A stretch of 10,855 nucleotides of DNA from Clostridiales bacterium UBA5888 (lineage in GTDB: Bacteria > Bacillota > Clostridia > Oscillospirales > Oscillospiraceae), in contig DJEW01000004.1 of the NCBI GenBank assembly GCA_002431965.1, forward strand, positions 1-10,855, written 5' to 3'. A model generated the notes under the pieces. The model was given only the letters and a program-made list of their open reading frames with translations. It was not told the DNA's origin and did no database searches. Below are positions 6,462-10,855 of this stretch, piece after piece. Both the position numbers and the translations under genes were made by a program. How positions within the stretch are numbered: the first letter of the stretch is position 1; each line of letters starts with the position of its first letter.

Positions 6462-7787
6462 TTACACGGCGAGACCGGGGAAAAGCCAGCATATGAGTGC
6501 CACCGTGCAGGTGGATATGGTCGTTGCCACAACGGAGATCATAAACACGCTCGGATATCCGTCCTTTATCTTCACATCGCAGAACGAATGCGCCATGACG
6601 ACTGTGCCGGCATACGGCATTGTGTCAAGTATCGCGCCGGCGAAAGACGATATGCGATGGATCGCCGCGAGGGATACTCCCGCCTTGTGCACTATCGGCG
6701 CAATGATCGGCACAGCGATGGCCTGTCCGGTCGCGCTTCCGCCGCACAGCATGCACATGATGCATATGGTCACGATAAGCAGCACATACGGGCTGACATG
6801 CATAGTGGAGAGTGCGCTGACGATCGCGTCAAAAGCTGGCGTGCTCTGAACGACCTTTGAAAAGCCGATGACCGCGCATATGCTTATTGTCGGCGGCAGA
6901 GAGGTCAGGCAGCCCTTCGTCACCGTTGCCTTTATATCACGGTTGGGGAAGTACTTCGTGAACATGAGTGAGGCGACGATACAGGTTATCGCGAGAGAAA
7001 GGTTTATATCGAGCTGGGCAAAATCGAAAAGCCCGACGAGCACGACCATGGGGATAAGCGTTATTATCAGATTCGGTCTCGCGCTGATGTCCTCAAAGTC
7101 CTTGTCGTTCGGTCCGGGTTCAAAATGCCCGCCGCGCTTTATATCGCGTGTGATGAGTATATTCACAAGGACCGTCATCGCGATTATCTCCACCACCGCG
7201 CCGATTATACCAGGGATGGGTGCCGACCACGAGGTCGTGCCGAGTATCTGCATAGGGATAACGTTTCCTGGCTGGGGACTGCCTGGCAGGTCGTTTGCAA
7301 AGCCCAGGCAGCCGCCGAGTATACCGGCAACGATATACTTCTTCGGTATATCCGCGAGCCTATACAGGGAAAGCGCGATCGGATAGAGCACAAACACGAC
7401 CTGCGATGCCCCGACACCGGCGAACTCAAGTATCGCCGACATAAGTATCAGCGCAACTATCACGATGTGCCGTCTCGTTGCCGGGCTGTACGAATCTTTC
7501 AGGCATATCTTTGAAACCGCCAGCGCGATGGTAAGCCCCGCCCCGCTCTCCGAGTAGAGCACCGCGAGCAGAGCGCAGAAGAACATCATGCCGAAATATT
7601 GCGAGAGAAAGCCGCCCATGCCGACAAGGTAAAGCTCCGTATACGCCGTGACGACGTTCAGTCCGTTGAAAAGCACGACAGTCAGCGCACCCGCGAGTGA
7701 GCTTATCATGATGTTCCACCCTATATAGGTGAGCACTCCCATCACAATGAATCCGAGCAGGCAGCCTATAAGTCCCACTGTGTCCAT
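6462..7787 (-). CDS. GntP-family permease (gluconate/organic-acid:H+ symporter type)
   Basis: A 441-residue, strongly hydrophobic protein with about 12 membrane segments. Recognisable GntP-type features are the N-terminal GFIVMGVLTYIGWNIMISSLAG segment, the loop SESGAGLTIA (79-88), and the C-terminal block CGGSATGQAIAVPIIAP (348-364) followed by LDTMPYAGTVV (387-397). That block corresponds to the Gly/Ser/Ala-rich and D-T/M-P-H/Y-G motifs of gluconate and hydroxybutyrate permeases. An amphipathic loop near 213-238 joins the halves. Known family members take up sugar acids or short hydroxy acids with protons, so a carboxylate substrate is likely but unproven. AGAGGGA lies about seven bases before the ATG at 7787. 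As the first gene of the operon, it is transcribed away from the regulator at 8020. With the MFS gene, the operon carries two unrelated carriers. Confidence 0.85.
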   Translation of the reverse strand: MDTVGLIGCLLGFIVMGVLTYIGWNIMISSLAGALTVVLFNGLNVVTAYTELYLVGMGGFLSQYFGMMFFCALLAVLYSESGAGLTIALAVSKICLKDSYSPATRRHIVIVALILMSAILEFAGVGASQVVFVLYPIALSLYRLADIPKKYIVAGILGGCLGFANDLPGSPQPGNVIPMQILGTTSWSAPIPGIIGAVVEIIAMTVLVNILITRDIKRGGHFEPGPNDKDFEDISARPNLIITLIPMVVLVGLFDFAQLDINLSLAITCIVASLMFTKYFPNRDIKATVTKGCLTSLPPTISICAVIGFSKVVQSTPAFDAIVSALSTMHVSPYVLLIVTICIMCMLCGGSATGQAIAVPIIAPIVHKAGVSLAAIHRISSFAGAILDTMPYAGTVVMAHSFCDVKIKDGYPSVFMISVVATTISTCTVALICWLFPGLAV

Positions 7788-8019
7788 ATCCGTCCCTCTT
7801 TCTCTTTGTCAGAAGAATGTTTATCTCATCTGTGCACGAGGATAACACACGTGTCAAAAAAATCACATATGCAATTGCCACAACATTGTTCGCTGCGGTT
7901 GTGCTTTTTCACAAACGGTCTGCTTTTCGCCATGTATATTTCCGTCAAAAAATATCCTTGTCTTTGTGCTCCGTTTGTGATAACTTTTATTTTAACAATA
8001 TTATCAGGGAGTGCGTAAA
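7788..8019. promoter_or_regulatory. Divergent control region between permease operon and regulator gene
   Basis: This 232-base, A/T-richer gap must hold the promoters for both the minus-strand operon and the plus-strand regulator. On the plus strand, TTGTCT (7958-7963), a 17-base spacer and TAACTT (7981-7986) is a weak candidate. On the minus strand I see TTGACA within TTTTTTTGACACG but no well-spaced -10, which fits an activator-dependent promoter. CACAAC (7880-7885) and GTTGTG (7898-7903) form a small inverted repeat, and a longer one is listed separately. For the regulator, AGGGAG (8006-8011) precedes ATG 8020 at good spacing and decides against the GTG at 8011. Confidence 0.6.
7909..7980. 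repeat. Exact 10-bp inverted repeat, candidate operator half-sites
   Basis: TCACAAACGG (7909-7918) and CCGTTTGTGA (7971-7980) are exact reverse complements, with starts 62 bases apart, close to six helical turns. They lie between divergent genes, with the right half next to the regulator's likely promoter. This arrangement suits two dimers of one regulator, or a loop. The natural candidate to bind is the CdaR/PucR-type protein encoded next door, but a Crp/Fnr-type protein is also possible. The function is inferred. Confidence 0.5.
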
Positions 8020-9255
8020 ATGGATACTGCCGCTTTCTACAATCTTCTGCTCAGCGAGCTCGCCGCAGGCTCCATCCATGATATCATCAAAGCCGCCGCG
8101 GACTATACGCACCAGCATATCACCGTGCTTGATCTGAGCTACAACGTGATCGCAATGTACCCCAAGGAAGCCATCGGCGATCCGTACTGGGATCCGCAGT
8201 TCCGCTACGGCTATGTCCCTGAGTACAATATGAAAAAAATATTCGAGAATAAATATCCCGACGCTACCTTCGCCGGAGTGTCCTACATCACTTGGGGCGA
8301 TATAGTCTATCCGCGCTGTGTCGCTTCCCTGAAGGGCAACGGCAAAGCTCTCGCCCACGTCAGCATCTATCACACCGACAACTGCGTGAGTCGTGATGAG
8401 ATAATAGATATGTGCACATGTCTCGATCATATCCTGCGCGTGTATTTTCTGAATAACAACCGCATTTCCACCGCAAACCAAGCCACTATGAGCGCGCTTG
8501 TCTCAAAGCTCTTCCTCGGTCAGCAGATAACGCAGATCTATCTGGAGGAATGGGAGCGCAGCGCCGGCACTCCCCTGCGCGGGAACTACTTTGTCGCCTC
8601 TATCTCCAACGAAGATATGCACAGCAGCATAATTGAGTTCCTCAGCACCCGTATGGGGCATCTGCACAGATGCTGCGCTCACGCGGAGATGCGCAAGTGC
8701 AATTATATTCTTTTTTACTGCATCAAAGATCAGCGCCATATGGACAATCTCAAAATGCGGCTGCTGGACTTCATCAACAGCTATAAGCTGCATATAGGCA
8801 TCAGTGCGATGTTTTCTGACCTCAGCAAAATAGAGATGTATATGTACCAATGCCGAAAAGCGCTCAGCATAGGGCGTCTGATTGAGCTTGACTGCAAGCT
8901 CCACAGCTTTGACAAGCTGCGCACGGAGATCATGCTGTCATACATACGGTCTAATATGGATATTGCAAACTGCACTCACCCGCTTTTCACAAGGCTCATG
9001 GATGAAGATGCGAAAAACGACACTCAGTACTGCAAAACACTCACCGTGTACTTTGACTGCATATGCGACAGCGCAAAAGCCGCAAAGGCGCTATTTATAC
9101 ACCGCAACACCATGCTCTACCGGCTGAAGCACATTGAAGAGACCTATGACGTCTCCCTCAACGATGCCGACTTTGTAAAAGATCTGATGATGTCCGCATG
9201 GATACGTTCGCAAAAAGAAAAAGCGCCAGGCATTTGTGAAGAATCACAACCCTGA
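8020..9255 (+). CDS. CdaR/PucR-type transcriptional regulator
   Basis: A 411-residue regulator with three parts. The N-terminal sensor region (about 1-145) resembles a PAS/GAF-like fold (ITVLDLSYNVIAMYP at 34-48). The central segment (about 185-300) has IGISAMFSDLSKIEMYMYQCRKAL (259-282), as in the degenerate GGDEF-like domain of CdaR proteins. The C-terminal PucR helix-turn-helix is at about 344-395 (AKALFIHRNTMLYRLKHIEE). Related proteins sense small metabolites such as sugar acids or purine products and usually activate neighbouring catabolic genes. Divergent transcription from the permease operon makes it the likely controller of that operon and perhaps of the downstream alcohol dehydrogenase. 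I chose ATG 8020 because AGGGAG precedes it at proper distance; an in-frame GTG at 8011 would sit on top of that site. The sensor region is Cys-poor and has no cofactor motif that I can recognise. Confidence 0.85.
   Translation: MDTAAFYNLLLSELAAGSIHDIIKAAADYTHQHITVLDLSYNVIAMYPKEAIGDPYWDPQFRYGYVPEYNMKKIFENKYPDATFAGVSYITWGDIVYPRCVASLKGNGKALAHVSIYHTDNCVSRDEIIDMCTCLDHILRVYFLNNNRISTANQATMSALVSKLFLGQQITQIYLEEWERSAGTPLRGNYFVASISNEDMHSSIIEFLSTRMGHLHRCCAHAEMRKCNYILFYCIKDQRHMDNLKMRLLDFINSYKLHIGISAMFSDLSKIEMYMYQCRKALSIGRLIELDCKLHSFDKLRTEIMLSYIRSNMDIANCTHPLFTRLMDEDAKNDTQYCKTLTVYFDCICDSAKAAKALFIHRNTMLYRLKHIEETYDVSLNDADFVKDLMMSAWIRSQKEKAPGICEESQP
9234..9249. promoter_or_regulatory. Palindrome TTGTGA-N4-TCACAA, candidate operator
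   Basis: A perfect 6-bp inverted repeat with a 4-base centre lies in the last codons of the regulator gene, about 75 bases upstream of the predicted transcription start of the alcohol dehydrogenase. The same hexamer occurs in both arms of the inverted repeat at 7909-7980. It resembles Crp/Fnr-type sites in outline, but with four rather than six central bases. It could be a chance pattern in codons. Confidence 0.35.
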
Positions 9256-9280
9256 CAAACACGATTTTGGCGTTTACACA

Positions 9281-9309
9281 TTGCTCTTTGTCAAAACAAA
9301 AACTATCAT
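9281..9309 (+). promoter_or_regulatory. Candidate promoter for the alcohol dehydrogenase
   Basis: TTGCTC (9281-9286), a 17-base A/T-rich spacer and TATCAT (9304-9309) give a weak -35 and a good -10 element. They lie downstream of the regulator stop codon (9255). Transcription would begin near 9316, leaving a leader of about 27 bases that contains the ribosome site. The weak -35 fits the need for an activator. Confidence 0.45.
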
Positions 9310-9328
9310 ACTTTCATAATTCTTTTTT

Positions 9329-9338
9329 AGGCGGTGAT
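9329..9338 (+). promoter_or_regulatory. Extended ribosome site AGGCGGTGAT setting a TTG start
   Basis: This matches the 16S-complementary AGGAGGTGAT at nine of ten bases. It lies correctly for the TTG at 9343 and would overlap the alternative GTG at 9334, so it decides the start. Confidence 0.65.
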
Positions 9339-9342
9339 AGTT

Positions 9343-10410
9343 TTGAAAGGTTTTGGCACAATAATTCACGGTGAAACCGTCGGTTTCATTACAAAGGATA
9401 TTCCCGAACCCAAGGAGTTTGAGGCACTGCTTGAGCCTGTCGTTATCGCGCCGTGCACCTCCGATGTGCACATCGCATTCGAGCAGGGACACAATCCCGC
9501 GCGCAACAACCGCATTCTCGGGCATGAGTCCGTCGGGCGCATTGTAAAGCTCGGCGCGGGCTGCTCGGAATACAAGGTCGGCGATATTGTGGTCGTTCCG
9601 TGCACCACGCCCAACTGGCGCACACTAGAGGTGCAGGACGGCGCATTCCAGCACTCCGGCGGGCTGTGTCAGGGTATGCGCATAGGCACAAGTCAGGACG
9701 GCGTGATGGCGGAGTATTACATCGTAAATGACGTTGAGATGAACACCGCGCACATTCCCGACGGTGTGTCGCTTGAAAACGCACTGATGGTGAGCGACAT
9801 GATGACGACCGGTTTCCACGGCGTCGAGCTCGCTGACGTTCAGTTCGGCGACACAGTCGTCGTCATCGGCACAGGACCTGTCGGGCTTATGGCCGTCGTC
9901 GCTGCGAAGCTGCGCGGCGCCGGACGCATTTTCGCCGTCGGTTCGCGCGCAAAATGCAGAGAGCTCGCACTGCACTACGGCGCGAACGATGTTGTCAACT
10001 ACAAGAACGGCGACATATACGCGCAGATTATGGAGCTCACCGGCGGCAAGCGTGTGGACAGGACTGTGATTGCCGGTGGCGGAACAGAACAGCTCCCTAT
10101 CGCCTACAAGCTCACCCGTCCGGGCGGTGGAATAGGCGATCTTGTTGCGGCGGACACCCCGCCCAAAATCGAGATCGACACGCTGGATTTCAACCGTTTT
10201 GTGGCGCACCACAAGCTGTCCGGCGGGCTTTGCCCCGGCGGCCGCCGCAGGGCAGAGCGGCTTCTCAGCCTCATCCAGTACGGTCGCGTTGATCCGTCGC
10301 TCATGCTGACACATAAATGCTACGGTCTCGACGGCTGCCAGGAGGGCTTTGAGCTCATGCACCAAAAGCCCGCGGAGCTGATAAAGCCGATAGTGTACAT
10401 GAATGTATAA
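9343..10410 (+). CDS. Zinc-dependent secondary alcohol dehydrogenase, NADP-type (Thermoanaerobacter/Clostridium ADH family)
   Basis: A 355-residue medium-chain dehydrogenase that interconverts secondary alcohols and ketones. It aligns along its whole length with the isopropanol dehydrogenases of Thermoanaerobacter brockii and Clostridium beijerinckii as I know them (about 352 residues). Shared stretches include MKGFG at the start, APCTSDVH, VVPCTTPNWRTLEVQ, DMMTTGFHG and GGLCPGGRRRAE. The catalytic zinc ligands are present: Cys38, His61, Glu62 and Asp152. The four-cysteine structural-zinc loop is absent, as in that family. The Rossmann motif is GTGPVG (176-181), and GSR at 200-202 plus Tyr220 are the residues that give NADP preference in the T. 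brockii enzyme. I start it at TTG 9343 because this gives the family N-terminus and a well-placed ribosome site; GTG 9334 would add three residues. It follows the regulator by 87 bases and has its own candidate promoter. Its role with the divergent operon is inferred from position. Confidence 0.9.
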   Translation: MKGFGTIIHGETVGFITKDIPEPKEFEALLEPVVIAPCTSDVHIAFEQGHNPARNNRILGHESVGRIVKLGAGCSEYKVGDIVVVPCTTPNWRTLEVQDGAFQHSGGLCQGMRIGTSQDGVMAEYYIVNDVEMNTAHIPDGVSLENALMVSDMMTTGFHGVELADVQFGDTVVVIGTGPVGLMAVVAAKLRGAGRIFAVGSRAKCRELALHYGANDVVNYKNGDIYAQIMELTGGKRVDRTVIAGGGTEQLPIAYKLTRPGGGIGDLVAADTPPKIEIDTLDFNRFVAHHKLSGGLCPGGRRRAERLLSLIQYGRVDPSLMLTHKCYGLDGCQEGFELMHQKPAELIKPIVYMNV

Positions 10411-10589
10411 AACCCGACGCGATACTTTATAAGGTCCTGCGTCACTAATTGAGGTAGCGTACACCAAAAGAATATATACGAAATATACAAAGGCGTGGGC
10501 GACATATAGCTCACGACTTTGCTGTACGACAAAATAATTGCCTAAAATTTGTTGTAGATTTTGCTATAAAAAAGAGGCAGTATCGTTCC
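10411..10589. other. Gene-free stretch after the alcohol dehydrogenase
   Basis: An A/T-rich stretch with no supported gene. GACGC (10416-10420) can pair with GCGTC five bases long across a large loop, and GTGGGC/GCTCAC near 10496-10515 is another weak pairing. Neither has a U-tract, so no convincing terminator for the alcohol dehydrogenase is visible. Confidence 0.5.
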
Positions 10590-10618
10590 TTGAAATTGCG
10601 ACATGTTGCTATTATGAT
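10590..10618 (+). promoter_or_regulatory. Good sigma-A-type promoter before the Xre-like gene
   Basis: TTGAAA (10590-10595), a 17-base spacer and TATGAT (10613-10618) match the consensus at five of six bases in each hexamer. Transcription would start near 10625, about 27 bases before the ATG at 10652. It is the best promoter in the window by eye. Confidence 0.6.
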
Positions 10619-10651
10619 GAAAGCGTCTTGAAGAGAAAGAGAGCGCAAAAG

Positions 10652-10855
10652 ATGTTTCAAAGAATTTGTCCGTATCTATACTCCAGATGTGCAGCAGCCG
10701 TGATCTCAGCTATGAGGAAGCTGCAGAGCGCCGTGACCTCAGTACGAGATACTTTGGCAGCATGGCCAGAGGACAGGCTAACATGTCGCTCAGCGCACTT
10801 GAAAAGCTATGTAAGGGCTTTGCGTTTACGCCTCGGGTCAACCCCAAATTTTGTG
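10652..10855 (+). pseudogene. Small Xre-type helix-turn-helix protein, apparently frameshifted, cut by window end
   Basis: The ATG at 10652 opens MFQRICPYL. The recognisable helix-turn-helix then continues in another frame from about 10678: LQMCSSRDLSYEEAAERRDL, then STRYFGSMARGQANMSLSAL and EKLCKGFAFTP. This is the pattern of short Xre/Cro-type proteins common in Clostridia (LSYEEAAERCDLSTRYFGSIARG). The join needs a one-base loss or two-base gain near CTATACTCC (10676-10684), so the gene looks broken, unless this is a sequencing error or translation starts later (TTG 10666 or ATG 10687). After FTP (about 10833) the reading frame (RVNPKFC) no longer resembles the usual NELL-type ending, so a second disruption or an inserted element may begin there. 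The window ends before this can be settled. A good promoter precedes it. Any DNA-binding target is unknown. Confidence 0.55.

Noticed and set aside
7426..7881. Minus-strand frame of 151 codons overlapping the permease start and the control region
   Set aside because: It runs in another frame through the permease N-terminus, which has a proper ribosome site and family match; the translation is unlike any family I know.
7975..8004. TTGTGA, 18-base spacer and TATTAT as the regulator promoter
   Set aside because: The hexamers look fair, but transcription would start near 8011, inside or after the AGGGAG ribosome site (8006-8011), which makes it unlikely as the main promoter.
9625..10467. Minus-strand frame of 280 codons opposite the alcohol dehydrogenase
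   Set aside because: The plus-strand gene matches a known enzyme along its full length including zinc ligands; the reverse frame is a shadow.
1..10855. A composite transposon bounded by two ISL3 copies
   Set aside because: Only one transposase is visible. The similar strings at 309-320 and 10841-10852 are in direct, not inverted, orientation and only 12 bases long, so they do not define element ends.
1..10855. CRISPR array, tRNA, rRNA or riboswitch
   Set aside because: I saw no regularly spaced repeats, no tRNA-like cloverleaf or rRNA sequence, and no recognisable riboswitch core in the intergenic stretches.

Overview
The window looks like a piece of a Clostridia chromosome, most plausibly a gut-type anaerobe of the Oscillospiraceae/Ruminococcaceae kind. 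The reasons are strong GGAGG-type ribosome sites, use of TTG and GTG starts, oxygen-sensitive flavin/iron-sulfur enoate reductases, a CdaR/PucR-type regulator, a Thermoanaerobacter/Clostridium-type secondary alcohol dehydrogenase and ISL3 transposase debris. The genus cannot be fixed from the sequence alone.

Layout. The left edge (1-188, minus strand) is the N-terminus of an ISL3-family transposase that runs out of the window. Bases 189-441 hold two strong hairpins, read here as terminators of the operon that follows. From 7787 down to 442, five minus-strand genes are tightly packed and look like one operon. In transcription order they are a GntP-family permease, an Old Yellow Enzyme (OYE)-type Fe-S flavoenzyme, a short-chain dehydrogenase (SDR), an MFS carrier and a second OYE-type Fe-S flavoenzyme. 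Gaps are about 40, 12, 41 and 0 bases, and two ribosome sites overlap or sit just before the upstream stop codon. A 232-base divergent control region (7788-8019) separates the operon from a plus-strand CdaR/PucR-type regulator (8020-9255). A zinc-dependent, probably NADP-specific secondary alcohol dehydrogenase follows (9343-10410). After about 240 bases with few features, a good promoter leads into a small Xre-type helix-turn-helix gene that appears frameshifted and is cut by the window end.

How the genes may work together. Two carriers suited to organic acids or similar anions bracket three redox enzymes: two that reduce activated C=C bonds and one that interconverts a carbonyl and an alcohol. 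The alcohol dehydrogenase and regulator next door probably belong to the same system. The order OYE-SDR-MFS-OYE is the same as baiCD-baiA2-baiG-baiH in the bile-acid 7-dehydroxylation operon, but the CoA ligase, CoA transferase and dehydratase are absent. I read it as an uncharacterised redox module for an unsaturated ketone/alcohol or unsaturated acid (steroid, bile-acid derivative, terpenoid or plant phenolic are all possible). The substrate cannot be named from this sequence.
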